Of a stretch of 64,000 nucleotides of DNA, positions 17,116-27,101 are shown piece after piece (the stretch's first letter is position 1; every line of letters starts with the position of its first letter). The notes beneath the pieces are model-generated. The model was not told the origin of the DNA. It saw nothing but the letters and a program-made list of their open reading frames with translations, and searched no databases. The stretch spans positions 1,240,001 to 1,304,000 of the forward strand of contig CBDHFH010000008.1 of assembly GCA_965262455.1 (NCBI GenBank), read 5' to 3'. A program made the translations under genes and the position numbers. The stretch comes from UBA1858 sp965262455. GTDB taxonomy: Bacteria > Pseudomonadota > Gammaproteobacteria > UBA4575.

Positions 17116-19002
17116 TTAGACGTCTGCTAAGTTACCTTTTTCTTCTAACCATGCTTTTCGATCTTGAATAGATTTCTTACCCAACAACATATCCATAATT
17201 TTAAATGTATCATCTCCCGACTCGATAGTAAGTTGTACCAATCTTCTGCTATCCGGCGAGATGGTTGATTCCCTTAATTGCGCCGGGTTCATTTCACCCA
17301 GCCCCTTAAAACGTGTCACGTTCACTTTACCCGTTTTCTTTTCTGCCGCAATACGGTCTTCGATCCCCTGACGCTCGGCATCATCTAAGGCATAAAAGAC
17401 TTCTTTACCTACATCGATGCGGTACAGAGGCGGCATCGCAATATATACATGACCGGCTTTGATCAAGGCAGGGAAATGGCGCAAAAAAAGCGCGCATAAC
17501 AAGGTTGCAATGTGTAAACCATCCGAATCAGCATCGGCTAACACACATATTTTTCCGTAACGTAATTTCGATAAATCTGAATCTCCCGGGTCAACGCCAA
17601 TGGCGATGGCAATATCATGTACCTCTTGCGAGGCAAGCACTTGATCCGAGGCTACATCCCAACTGTTTAGAATTTTACCGCGCAATGGCATGATGGCCTG
17701 ATATTCACGATCACGCGCTTGCTTGGCAGAACCACCCGCCGAGTCACCTTCAACAAGAAATAATTCTGTCCGGGTCACATCCTGAGAAGAGCAGTCAGCT
17801 AATTTGCCGGGCAATGCCGGCCCAGATGCAACTCTTTTGCGTACTACCTTCTTGATCGCACGCAAACGTTTTTCTGCATTACGAATCACTAACTGAGCGA
17901 GCGCTTCGGCCGTTTCTACATTTTGATGTAACCACACGCCAACTGAATCTTTGACCACACCAGAGACAAATGCTGCACTCTCGCGCGAGCCCAAACGTTC
18001 TTTTGTTTGACCTGCAAATTGCGGGTCTAGCATTTTCACCGATAATACATAGGCCAAATGTTGCCATACATCATCGGGTGCGATTTTCACTCCTCGTGGT
18101 GTTAGCTTGCGTGTCTCACAAAACTCACGAACAGCATCTGTCAGCCCAGAGCGCAACCCATTGACATGGGTACCTCCCTGTACTGTCGGAATTAAATTAA
18201 CATAGCTTTCTGCGATCCAGTCATCACCCTCTTCTACCCAGGTTAAAGCCCATTCTGCCGCTTCATTGTCTGAAGCGAAATCACCATAGATGGGCTTTTC
18301 AGGAATGACCGTCATGTTAACGAGTTCTTGAGTTAAGTAGTCACAAATACCGTCTTCATAACACCACTCTGTGGCGTCTTTTTTCGCCTCATCTTTGAAT
18401 GTTATTTTCAATCCCGGGCAAAGTACCGCTTTTGCACGTAATAAATGAATTAGGCGCGGAATAGAATAATTCGTACTATCAAAATATTTTTTGTCAGGCC
18501 AAAAACGTATAGTAGTACCTGTATTGCGCTTGCCTACTGTAGCAACTTGTTTTAACGGTTTGGCTACATCACCATTGGCAAATGTCATGGCAAATTCTTT
18601 GCCCTCACGGCGCACATTAACTTCAACTTTTTTTGATAAGGCGTTGACAACAGAAATACCGACACCATGCAATCCTCCTGAAAATTGATAATTTTTACTG
18701 GAGAACTTACCGCCCGCATGCAAGGTTGTCATGATCACCTCCACACCCGGTTTTTTTAGTTCCGGATGTTTATCCACCGGCATGCCACGGCCATCATCAA
18801 TCACCTCAATTGAACCATCTTTGAAAAGATTAACGTGAATACTGCTGGCATATCCGGCCATAGCTTCATCCACGCTATTATCAATCACTTCTTGTGCTAA
18901 ATGATTGGGACGTGCAGTATCTGTATACATGCCTGGGCGCTTGCGCACAGGGTCTAAACCGCTTAGAACTTCAATTGCGGCGGCGTCATACTGTTTTGAC
19001 AT
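17116..19002 (-). CDS. parE: DNA topoisomerase IV subunit B
   Basis: ATPase subunit of topoisomerase IV. The GHKL ATP site is visible as NSVDEAMAG, DGRGMPVD and GGLHGVGISVVNALS. The TOPRIM domain shows LVEGDSAGGSAKQARDR and ADADSDGLHI. Length 628 matches ParE rather than the longer GyrB. It is the first gene of the parE-parC pair. The 99-base gap to the divergent helicase gene probably holds both promoters, although none stands out. Confidence 0.97.
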   Translation of the reverse strand: MSKQYDAAAIEVLSGLDPVRKRPGMYTDTARPNHLAQEVIDNSVDEAMAGYASSIHVNLFKDGSIEVIDDGRGMPVDKHPELKKPGVEVIMTTLHAGGKFSSKNYQFSGGLHGVGISVVNALSKKVEVNVRREGKEFAMTFANGDVAKPLKQVATVGKRNTGTTIRFWPDKKYFDSTNYSIPRLIHLLRAKAVLCPGLKITFKDEAKKDATEWCYEDGICDYLTQELVNMTVIPEKPIYGDFASDNEAAEWALTWVEEGDDWIAESYVNLIPTVQGGTHVNGLRSGLTDAVREFCETRKLTPRGVKIAPDDVWQHLAYVLSVKMLDPQFAGQTKERLGSRESAAFVSGVVKDSVGVWLHQNVETAEALAQLVIRNAEKRLRAIKKVVRKRVASGPALPGKLADCSSQDVTRTELFLVEGDSAGGSAKQARDREYQAIMPLRGKILNSWDVASDQVLASQEVHDIAIAIGVDPGDSDLSKLRYGKICVLADADSDGLHIATLLCALFLRHFPALIKAGHVYIAMPPLYRIDVGKEVFYALDDAERQGIEDRIAAEKKTGKVNVTRFKGLGEMNPAQLRESTISPDSRRLVQLTIESGDDTFKIMDMLLGKKSIQDRKAWLEEKGNLADV

Positions 19003-19101
19003 AAATTGTAATCAACAGAGGATAAATGTTAGTGCTGTAAGAACGTAGCAAGCATGCATTCTATATTAAACATTCACAGAGCAAAAATCTCTTGATAAAA
19101 C

Positions 19102-22100
19102 ATGTCTAACATCAAGCAATCTACACACCCTCTTAAGAGCGCAAATGTTTTTGCATCCGCTGGCTCCGGGAAAACATGGTTACTAATTACCCGTATTTGT
19201 CGCTTACTATTAAACGGCGCAGACCCCCAGCAAATACTTGCAATCACTTTTACACGAAAAAGCGCGGCTGAAATGCGCGCAAGATTGAATGCAACACTTT
19301 CATCATGGGCTGTGATTGATGACGCCGCACTTATCAATGAACTGCAAGTTATCGGTGAACAACCTAGCGCAGAAAAACTCAGCCTTGCACGTGGTCTATA
19401 CGAGAAACTGATATTTGCAACACAGTCGATTCGTATAAGCACATTTCATGCATTTTGCGAGGAAGTGATTCGCGCCTTCCCACTCGAGAGCGAACTGCCC
19501 AGCTCTTTTGAGCTCACCGACCACGAGCATATGTATGTTGGACATGCCTGGCAAAAGTTATTGGCTAAATGTGATCGGTCACGTCATAGCAAGTTAGCTG
19601 ATGCGTTACAAACACTATTTGAATTCTGCTATGGTTTAAATGGCACAAAAACAGCGTTGATGAGTTTCTTATATGCACGTACTGAATGGCGCGCGTTTAC
19701 ATTCAATTCACAACAAGCGGCAGTGCATGCCTACGATAAACTCATTGATACATTCGGCGCACAAAGCAAAATAGATATTAATGAATGGCTCAATTCAGCT
19801 AGCAATAAAGAAAAACTCAACCAATATTGTCAAATCCTCAGCACCAGCCCAACAAAAACCTATCAAACGTGGGCAGAGAAAATCACGTCTACGTTATCAG
19901 CGGATTACTTGCCTGGGGAGACACGAATTCAGCAACTGGCTAATGTATTACTCACCAGTGAGAACAATCCCCGATACCTCACTATCAGTAAAGCCTGGCA
20001 TAAGATAATAAGTGCAGAACAAGCAGAAATCCTACCACAACACCATGCGTATCTTTGTCAGGAAATATTGCGCATTTTAGATGCGCAAGTGCATATTAAA
20101 TTAGTTAACGCCAATCAGGCATGGTTTTATGTTGGCCATGAATTTGTAAAGTTATACCAACAGTGCAAATTTGAACGCGGCGTTATTGACTTCAGCGACC
20201 TTGAATGGGAAACCTATCGACTGTTAGGGCATGAAGATCATGCACTATGGGTACAGTATAAATTAGGCCAACGCATAAAACATTTCTTAGTTGATGAATT
20301 CCAGGACACCAGCCCCATTCAATGGCATCTGCTCAAACCGCTTATTGAAACCTCTAATGATCTTAGCAGTACTGAGCAGAATAGTTTATTTTTAGTCGGT
20401 GATATCAAACAATCAATATATCGCTTCCGTGGTGCAAACCCTGAAATACAAACCTTAGCGGCGCAATGGTCAGAACAAGCAATGAACAGTTTACAACTAA
20501 CCAATGATCATTCCTGGCGCTCATCACCGGCAATTATTGAAACTGTAAACAACATCTTTAGCCATTCCAATACACTTAACTCTGCCACTGAATTTAATCG
20601 TCATAGTTACGAACATACGCATAGATGGGGATATGTTGAAATACACCCACTGATAGCACCAGCAGCTAACATCGACCATGAGGATTTTCGTAATCCGTTA
20701 ACAACGCCTCGGGAAAATAACCAGTACAGCACCCATTTTCATGAAGGTGAATTGATTGCAAAACGCATACATCAGCTAATCTCAGATAAAACGGCTATTT
20801 ATGATGGTGATTTAATTCGCCGCGCACAATTCAACGATATCCTTATTCTCACCCGTACACGTGCACATCTAGTTGAATTAAAAAAAGGATTAAACACTTG
20901 TGGCGTCGCATTTAATAGTAAAGACAGTATAAAACTATTAGATTTCCTCGAAACACAAGATATTATCGCTTTACTCACTTGCTTAACTGATCCATACAAT
21001 GACTTAGCCCTAACTCATGTGTTGCGCAGCCCAATTTTTAATATTGATAATGAAACCTTAATTCAACTGCAAACCATTGAGGCAGATTCATGGAGAGAAA
21101 AATTAGATATTGCTATCCAACTTAACAACATGCAGCAAGCACTTAATATCGCAAATGACAAACTTCTGAAATGGAAGAACTTGGCGGATACAATACCAGT
21201 GCATGATATTCTCAACTTCATCTATTCAGACGGGAATATTCTGGATCGCTATCGAGCCGCACTACCATCAACTGAAGCCGACCATGCATGTGAGCGTTTA
21301 AGACAACTTTTACATCAAAGTTTAGCCGTCGATAGCGGACGTTATTCAAGTATCTCGCGCTTTATTCGAAAATTAAAAGAACTCAACCCAGACATATTAA
21401 ATTCAGGGACAGACACTGATGTTAATGCTGTAAACATAATGACTGTGCACGGCGCCAAAGGATTAGAAGCACCCATTGTGTTCATTGCAGACAGCGGCCC
21501 TGCAAGTGAACCAGCCGAACAATTTAAAGCATTAACCCATTGGCCAGCCCACTCTCATACTCCCGATACATTTATGCTCACCTGCAAAACTAGCTTGATG
21601 AGTAGTGCGGCCAGCAAATATAAAGAAGAAATTAATGCCAGCAACAATGAGGCTTTAAACCTACTTTATGTAGCTCTTACACGGGCAAAACAAATACTCA
21701 TTATGACGGGTGTGCAGGCGCGAAAATCGACTCATCAAGGCTGGCATTCTCAATGTTGTGAGGCATTAGAAGTCGATTTCAAACAAGCAGATGTATGGCG
21801 TTATGAACACTCAAATGCCCCTGATCTATCGCCAGTTATTGAAGAACCCAGCGTCGTCGATATCTCTACAATCAGCCACACATTGTTTGAGCCCCTGCAA
21901 TACACTATGCATCAAATTGAAAACGACCAATCATCTGCGCAGGCATTAGAAGGTATTGCAATTCATAAGTTACTGGAGATTCTGTCACAGCAACCAGATA
22001 TTGAAGATGCAGCACTTCTCAATCGAGTCAACAATGAAACACGTCTCAATCTAACGTCGGAAACATTCAGCATTTTCAAACAAGAAGCCAGCAATTGTCT

Positions 22101-22419
22101 CAACTCACCTGCTTTGAAAAAAATATTTTTCCCTGCAAATACCACGAGGATATTTCACGAAGTGAGCGTAACTAACACAAGCAAGTCAAATGAGGTGAAT
22201 GTTATTGACCATATGTTGATAGACGACACGGGTATTTGGATTATCGATTACAAAACCCATAAAGAGGTGACGATAGACACTGCAAATCAACAAGCATTAA
22301 CACATAAAATGCAATTACAGAGATATAAAGATGCGATCCAACCAATATTTAAAACACTACCGATACGCTGTTCGGTAGTGTTTACAAAAATAGCCTGTGT
22401 GGTTGATGTGCCGTGTTAG
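19102..22419 (+). CDS. UvrD/RecB-type helicase with C-terminal nuclease motif (AddA-like)
   Basis: Superfamily 1A DNA helicase, probably acting at double-strand breaks. Walker A is GSGKT at 21-25 in NVFASAGSGKTWLL; motif Ia is ITFTRKSAAEMRARL; Walker B is LVDEFQDTSP near 396; later motifs include VGDIKQSIYRFRGA, VNIMTVHGAKGLEAP and LLYVALTRAK. The C-terminus near 1035-1055 has IDHMLID..WIIDYKTH, the pattern of RecB-family nucleases. The 1105-residue length fits AddA/RecB-like proteins. No AddB or RecC/RecD partner is adjacent; neighbours are parE and dsbC, both on the other strand. Called AddA-like rather than AddA for that reason. Confidence 0.88.
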   Translation: MSNIKQSTHPLKSANVFASAGSGKTWLLITRICRLLLNGADPQQILAITFTRKSAAEMRARLNATLSSWAVIDDAALINELQVIGEQPSAEKLSLARGLYEKLIFATQSIRISTFHAFCEEVIRAFPLESELPSSFELTDHEHMYVGHAWQKLLAKCDRSRHSKLADALQTLFEFCYGLNGTKTALMSFLYARTEWRAFTFNSQQAAVHAYDKLIDTFGAQSKIDINEWLNSASNKEKLNQYCQILSTSPTKTYQTWAEKITSTLSADYLPGETRIQQLANVLLTSENNPRYLTISKAWHKIISAEQAEILPQHHAYLCQEILRILDAQVHIKLVNANQAWFYVGHEFVKLYQQCKFERGVIDFSDLEWETYRLLGHEDHALWVQYKLGQRIKHFLVDEFQDTSPIQWHLLKPLIETSNDLSSTEQNSLFLVGDIKQSIYRFRGANPEIQTLAAQWSEQAMNSLQLTNDHSWRSSPAIIETVNNIFSHSNTLNSATEFNRHSYEHTHRWGYVEIHPLIAPAANIDHEDFRNPLTTPRENNQYSTHFHEGELIAKRIHQLISDKTAIYDGDLIRRAQFNDILILTRTRAHLVELKKGLNTCGVAFNSKDSIKLLDFLETQDIIALLTCLTDPYNDLALTHVLRSPIFNIDNETLIQLQTIEADSWREKLDIAIQLNNMQQALNIANDKLLKWKNLADTIPVHDILNFIYSDGNILDRYRAALPSTEADHACERLRQLLHQSLAVDSGRYSSISRFIRKLKELNPDILNSGTDTDVNAVNIMTVHGAKGLEAPIVFIADSGPASEPAEQFKALTHWPAHSHTPDTFMLTCKTSLMSSAASKYKEEINASNNEALNLLYVALTRAKQILIMTGVQARKSTHQGWHSQCCEALEVDFKQADVWRYEHSNAPDLSPVIEEPSVVDISTISHTLFEPLQYTMHQIENDQSSAQALEGIAIHKLLEILSQQPDIEDAALLNRVNNETRLNLTSETFSIFKQEASNCLNSPALKKIFFPANTTRIFHEVSVTNTSKSNEVNVIDHMLIDDTGIWIIDYKTHKEVTIDTANQQALTHKMQLQRYKDAIQPIFKTLPIRCSVVFTKIACVVDVPC

Positions 22420-22471
22420 ATTATAGAATTAGACAATGACGCATGATTTTTCATGATGATATCAGGCGTTA

Positions 22472-23197
22472 TTATTTAGCGAGCTCGTCCAATCGTTGTG
22501 CCAGTTGCGGAGCAGGCAAGTATCCAGGCATTAAGTCACCGTCTGAGGTTAAGATTGCCGGCGTTCCAGACACCCCTACTTGTTGACCAATCTCAAAATG
22601 TTCAGCGACCGGGTTATCACAGCTTTGCGCAGCTAACTGCTCGCCATTCTTTGCCCGCGTTAACGCATCTGCACGATCATCACTGCACCAAACAGCAACT
22701 GATTTGTTATAGCTGGCGGTTTGCAAGCCATTTCTTGGAAACAATAGATAATTAACCTTGATGCCATAACTTGCATACTGATCCATTTCATTATGTAGCT
22801 TGCGACAATAGCCGCAGTCTATATCAGTAAATATGGTGACGGTATGTTTGGGTTTTTCGGCACCAAAACTAATTGATTGTTGTTCATTTACTTTAACCAT
22901 GAAATTTTTTCGCGCACGACTTGCTGCTGCTTCAGTAATGTCTTTTTTGCCATCATCTAAATCCATCACAGCGCCTTGAATCAGATATCTAGCATCTTCA
23001 GTTACATAGATAACTTTAGTGCCATAAACAGCTTCATAGATTCCATCAATTGGCGATTTCGTTACACTGTCAGGGGTATGCGTTGGAAAAGATTCAACTA
23101 ACTTAGCTTTAATTATGTCTGCTTTTTTATCCGAGGCCGCATGCGCAGCAAGCGCGACAAGACTGGCTGTCACAAGCACAGTAATCCATTTGAACAT
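22472..23197 (-). CDS. dsbC: Thiol:disulfide interchange protein DsbC
   Basis: Periplasmic disulfide isomerase. A signal peptide occupies about residues 1-21, ending AAHAAS. The thioredoxin-like domain has C128-GY-C131 in TDIDCGYCRKLH and the cis-proline loop SGTPAIL; an N-terminal dimerisation domain precedes it. Length 241 is typical. A second cysteine pair (WCSDD and SCDNP) matches the structural disulfide of DsbC. It lies 90 bases downstream of xerD, a common neighbour, and converges on the helicase gene. Confidence 0.96.
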   Translation of the reverse strand: MFKWITVLVTASLVALAAHAASDKKADIIKAKLVESFPTHTPDSVTKSPIDGIYEAVYGTKVIYVTEDARYLIQGAVMDLDDGKKDITEAAASRARKNFMVKVNEQQSISFGAEKPKHTVTIFTDIDCGYCRKLHNEMDQYASYGIKVNYLLFPRNGLQTASYNKSVAVWCSDDRADALTRAKNGEQLAAQSCDNPVAEHFEIGQQVGVSGTPAILTSDGDLMPGYLPAPQLAQRLDELAK

Positions 23198-23287
23198 GGT
23201 TTTTCCTTATAAAATTTAGGTAAAATAACAAGTATCAGGTGGTTAGACCGGGTTTCTTGGAAAAGTTTTTCAAATATAACTTAATTA

Positions 23288-24211
23288 TCATCCCCGAGGA
23301 TGATGTTCCCGATGTAACTCCTGTAAACGTGCTTGGGCGATATGCGTGTAGACTTGGGTAGTAGATAAATCACTATGTCCGAGTAACATTTGCACCACTC
23401 TCAAGTCTGCACCATGATTGAGTAAATGCGTTGCAAATGCATGTCTTAAAGTATGCGGACTCAGGTTTTTTTCAATGCCAACTGTCTTCGCATGGCGCTT
23501 AATGACATGCCAAAAAGCTTGTCGGGTCATGCCCAAACCACGATTGGATACGAATATTACACTGCAATCATGACATTCTTTTAACAAACACGGCCTGGCC
23601 TCTGAAAAATACTTATCCAGCCATTCTCCAGCCTGCTCGCCGAAAGGGACAAGTCTCTCTTTGTTTCCCTTGCCTATTATTCTTATCACGCCAGTACGCA
23701 GATTTATTTGATGGAGTTGCAGGTGTATCAACTCAGACACACGCAACCCACACGCATACAACACCTCTAACATGGTTCGATCACGAATACCTTGGGGCTT
23801 GCTAATATCGGGTGCCGCCAACAGCAACTCAACATCATCTTCAGTCAATACTTCCGGCAAATGACGACCAAGTTTAGGAAATTCAATTCTTTCTGACGGA
23901 TCTGAGTCGACATGGCCCAAACGTAATTGATAACGGTAAAAGCGGCGAATACTGGACAATAATCTTGCCCCAGAGCGAGGCTGCATACCCTCTTCCACTC
24001 TGTAAGCTAAATATTCCAACAAGTGTTCGTGCTTAACTTCAGACATAGAAACATGCAACTTAGATAACCAGCGCAACAAATTAAATAAATCATTTCTGTA
24101 TGCACTGAGCGTATTGTCACTCAAGCCATGTTCCATCCAAATATTATCAAGAAACATCTCGATAATATGACTGTCAGTATCGATCAATTGATCAACCGGG
24201 TTAGTCGCCAT
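23288..24211 (-). CDS. xerD: Tyrosine recombinase XerD
   Basis: With XerC resolves chromosome dimers at dif before division. The C-terminal catalytic set is seen: Arg in GLRVSEL, Lys in RIIGKGNKERLVP, HTLRHAF with His and Arg, LGHSDLSTTQ with His, and the nucleophile Tyr in QVYTHI. The chosen start ATG 24211 (MATNPVDQLI) gives 307 residues, close to the family; TTG 24250 is an alternative. Identity is higher to XerD than XerC around LNHGADLRVVQMLLGHS, and linkage to dsbC supports it. Confidence 0.95.
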   Translation of the reverse strand: MATNPVDQLIDTDSHIIEMFLDNIWMEHGLSDNTLSAYRNDLFNLLRWLSKLHVSMSEVKHEHLLEYLAYRVEEGMQPRSGARLLSSIRRFYRYQLRLGHVDSDPSERIEFPKLGRHLPEVLTEDDVELLLAAPDISKPQGIRDRTMLEVLYACGLRVSELIHLQLHQINLRTGVIRIIGKGNKERLVPFGEQAGEWLDKYFSEARPCLLKECHDCSVIFVSNRGLGMTRQAFWHVIKRHAKTVGIEKNLSPHTLRHAFATHLLNHGADLRVVQMLLGHSDLSTTQVYTHIAQARLQELHREHHPRG

Positions 24212-24452
24212 GAGTAAATGATTGATGTTTAATGAGCCGAGTAAACTCAAGTTTACTTAGTGAAAGCAAGCCTATTACTTGCGCTGAGTTGAAAAAGTTT
24301 ATAGCACCAAAATTAGTCATATACACTTTTTTTCAATAACATATTATACAGTTTAAATGTTTTTAATGCTTTTATCATCTTTTTATGAATTTTAATCTTG
24401 CAGCATCATTTATCAAACTTTCTTACCAATTAACTCAAACTTAACTATCAAT
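24212..24452. other. AT-rich divergent intergenic region between xerD and the RDD gene
   Basis: It holds an 18-base palindrome at 24240-24257 and, on the minus strand, a perfect TATAAT at 24343-24348 that could be an xerD -10 box, although no good -35 lies 16-18 bases upstream of it. No RNA gene or further ORF is visible. Confidence 0.3.
24240..24257. repeat. 18-base palindrome upstream of xerD
   Basis: AGTAAACT (24240-24247) and AGTTTACT (24250-24257) are perfect inverted copies separated by CA. The two-base centre is too small for a hairpin loop, so a dimeric protein-binding site is more likely. It sits 28 bases before the preferred xerD ATG and overlaps the alternative TTG start. Confidence 0.35.
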
Positions 24453-24878
24453 ATGACTCACACGAAACCAGTTGGTTTAATGCGCAGGTTTTTAATCATG
24501 TTTTATGATGCAATTTTATTAATCGCGTTATTATTTTTTGCCTCTATTGCTGTCGCAGTACCCTTCGAAATAACACGCGAACACGCTTGGTATCCTGTTT
24601 ACATTCTCTATATTCACATTGTTGCTTATATCTTTTTTGGCTGGTGCTGGACACGTGGAGGACAAACTCTTGGCGCGAAAACCTGGAAAATAAAATTAGT
24701 CGCAGATACAGGCAATAACATCACCTGGGGACAAGCACTATTGCGCTATATTGGTTCACTGCTTTGTTGGCTCACGCTAGGATTAGGATTTTTATGGTGT
24801 TATACAAATAAAGAACGCCGCGCCTGGAATGATATGTTATCTAAAACACACCTGATAAGAATCAACGAACCATCCTAA
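24453..24878 (+). CDS. RDD-family membrane protein
   Basis: Small inner-membrane protein of unknown function. It opens with VGLMRRFLIMFYDAILL, carrying the Arg and Asp expected in the first helix of RDD proteins. Further hydrophobic segments are at about 40-65 and 95-120. The loop GGQTLGAKTWKIKLV between helices two and three and the final RRAWNDMLSKT are family hallmarks. It has 141 residues. Its last 17 bases overlap the 3' end of convergent lptG. Confidence 0.88.
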   Translation: MTHTKPVGLMRRFLIMFYDAILLIALLFFASIAVAVPFEITREHAWYPVYILYIHIVAYIFFGWCWTRGGQTLGAKTWKIKLVADTGNNITWGQALLRYIGSLLCWLTLGLGFLWCYTNKERRAWNDMLSKTHLIRINEPS

Positions 24879-25920
24879 ATGCAATTAGCGAGCATGCAAG
24901 GATAATCATGACTGGCAGGAATGCCACCAGTAACGGTGAAAACTGGTAAACAATAGCGCCATTTGTTATCGCTTCTACAATGATATACACAACTAAAGCG
25001 ATTACTATCCCTATTAACAACCTTTGCCCCGCGCCACCCAGTTGTCTGGGCCTGAACACTAACGGCAATGCTAATAACAACATAGATAAGCCAACAAACG
25101 GTACCGCTATACGCTTGAATAGCGCAACTTTATACTCTCGGGCATCTAAATGATTATCTTCTAAATAGAAAATATATTCATACAGCCGTTGAACGGACAT
25201 TTTGAACGGATCCGACGTAACGGACTGGAGTAAATTCTGAAAAAATAACGCGTCCACAACGAATTTGTCAGCATTGTTAACCGTCACCTTGGCATCTGCA
25301 AAAGAAGAACTGCGATAATCTTGTAGATGCCATGCGTTATCTTGCCGGATGGCATTTTGAACCTGACTGATTTTTTGAATATCTCCGGCATCATTAAACT
25401 GATAAATTTCAATATCTTTTAATAAATCTTTTGAAACGGCTTGCCCAACTCGTATGAAACTCTGTTGATCACGCACCCAATAACTCTCATCAGAGGCCAA
25501 CAATACATTATCTTGACTGTTTTGATTGAGCGAAACAGATAATTTTTCTCCATACGGCATATACGACTCAACCAAAATACTGAGTGTCAAAGTAATTAAC
25601 AACCCTGCAACACAAGAGATAACTCCCACCCTTAAGCGACTATACCCACAGGCTCCCGCCGCGACCAATTCTGAGCTGGCAGCAAACTGTCCTAAGCTAA
25701 ACAAGGTACCAATCAACATGCTACTGGGAATGAATTCAAAAAACTTATGCGGTATATCGAGTATTGTCAGCAAAATAACATCAGCAAACTTATCCCCAGA
25801 GTTCATGCGTCCGACTTGATAAAACAGATCTCCTAGCCAATCCACAGCACAGATTGCGAGTAAAGCAACGACAATGCCGAGCAATACAGATCGTATTAAA
25901 TAAACATCTAAAGTCTTCAT
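24862..25920 (-). CDS. lptG: LPS export permease LptG
   Basis: Inner-membrane subunit of the LptB2FG ABC transporter that extracts lipopolysaccharide. The 352-residue protein has three N-terminal and three C-terminal membrane segments around a periplasmic domain (about 130-260), as in the YjgP/YjgQ family. It overlaps lptF by 4 bases, so the two are translationally coupled. Assigned as LptG rather than LptF because it is the second gene, following the usual order, and because of its MKTLDVYLIRSVL start. Confidence 0.94.
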   Translation of the reverse strand: MKTLDVYLIRSVLLGIVVALLAICAVDWLGDLFYQVGRMNSGDKFADVILLTILDIPHKFFEFIPSSMLIGTLFSLGQFAASSELVAAGACGYSRLRVGVISCVAGLLITLTLSILVESYMPYGEKLSVSLNQNSQDNVLLASDESYWVRDQQSFIRVGQAVSKDLLKDIEIYQFNDAGDIQKISQVQNAIRQDNAWHLQDYRSSSFADAKVTVNNADKFVVDALFFQNLLQSVTSDPFKMSVQRLYEYIFYLEDNHLDAREYKVALFKRIAVPFVGLSMLLLALPLVFRPRQLGGAGQRLLIGIVIALVVYIIVEAITNGAIVYQFSPLLVAFLPVMIILACSLIAFRMVR

Positions 25921-27005
25921 GGCGATTGCGGCACTCTCTTTCGCAACCAGGCCAGGCGCGTTTTTTGATAGGCAATGAAAGTACCCAACATGAACAACAG
26001 ATGAATTAGGGCAAGGGCAAACAGTCCATAATCTTCTTGTTTCTTTATCCAGCTGCAGGCGACGATAACTAAATTCAAATATAGAATATAAATCACTACA
26101 GCAAATGCTAATCGTGAGAAGCGACCTGAATTTGGTGCCACTTTGCTGATAGGGATGGCTAGTAGCATCAACAGAAAAGTCGACAAGATAATTGAACCGC
26201 GCTGTAATAACTCAGCCAGGTAACTAGCGTCGTGCAAGGCGAATAAGCTATGAATGTTTTGGTATTTAGCCTTATCGGCTTCACTAGAGAAATCTGTTCT
26301 TGGCGGATTAATATGATGCTCTTGGTATGTCGATATTGCATACTCAGCATTACCAGGCAGGCCTTCTATGGTCTTTCCATCATACAGCACAAATGTTTGC
26401 GCCAAATCGGAACTTTGTTGCATGCTTGCGCGCTGTGCAATTTCTACGACTAGCTTACCATCGACATTTCTCTGCAAAAATACATTATGCAGAGTACCGT
26501 CCTGCACATTTTCTTTTTCTGCATAGACAACCCAGCCAGTGCTTTCTAATTCAAAAAACTTACCAGGCGATAATTGTCCCAGCACCATACTTTGCTCAGT
26601 GACACTCTCTATCACTTCAGCCAGGCGATGCGCCCACGGCGACACATAAGATACTAATAAATACAACACGATAATTACAGGCAAGCCAATCATCATGACT
26701 GCGTGTATGAAATCTCTATTACTGGCACCGCCTGCCATGGCCGCATTGATCTCACTATCTTTGTGCATGCGACTTAACACCATAATGATTGCAATAAACA
26801 ATGAAAACGGCAGCAAAATAACCAAGTAGCGAATTATGCCTAATAACAACACTGTACCGAGCATGTTTGCCGTCAAGTCGCCTTCTAACACTTCGCCAAG
26901 CAACTGAATGAAGAGTTTACCCAAGATAATTAACAACAAGACAATCGCCACCGAGACGATGGCTGCAACAATGTCACGTGCAATGTACTTAGAAAGAATT
27001 CGCAT
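25917..27005 (-). CDS. lptF: LPS export permease LptF
   Basis: Partner permease of LptG. The start MRILSKYIARDI and membrane segments at about 13-35, 55-80 and 100-125, then 270-350, fit the YjgP/YjgQ family; the middle is the periplasmic jellyroll. It has 362 residues. It is the first gene of lptFG and is divergent from pepA, as in many gammaproteobacteria, with a 96-base shared promoter region. Confidence 0.95.
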   Translation of the reverse strand: MRILSKYIARDIVAAIVSVAIVLLLIILGKLFIQLLGEVLEGDLTANMLGTVLLLGIIRYLVILLPFSLFIAIIMVLSRMHKDSEINAAMAGGASNRDFIHAVMMIGLPVIIVLYLLVSYVSPWAHRLAEVIESVTEQSMVLGQLSPGKFFELESTGWVVYAEKENVQDGTLHNVFLQRNVDGKLVVEIAQRASMQQSSDLAQTFVLYDGKTIEGLPGNAEYAISTYQEHHINPPRTDFSSEADKAKYQNIHSLFALHDASYLAELLQRGSIILSTFLLMLLAIPISKVAPNSGRFSRLAFAVVIYILYLNLVIVACSWIKKQEDYGLFALALIHLLFMLGTFIAYQKTRLAWLRKRVPQSP

Positions 27006-27101
27006 TATGTATTCTGATGTCTAGCGACAAATTTATGGTAAAGTTGATGCAATTTTATATATCACCTTGAATCACAGAAAAAATACTTAGGAGAATAATC
27101 A

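Noticed and set aside
19074..19442. 122-codon minus-strand ORF in the parE-helicase divergent region
   Set aside because: It is mostly antisense to the Walker A end of the helicase gene; it leaves little room for the parE promoter and has no family match.
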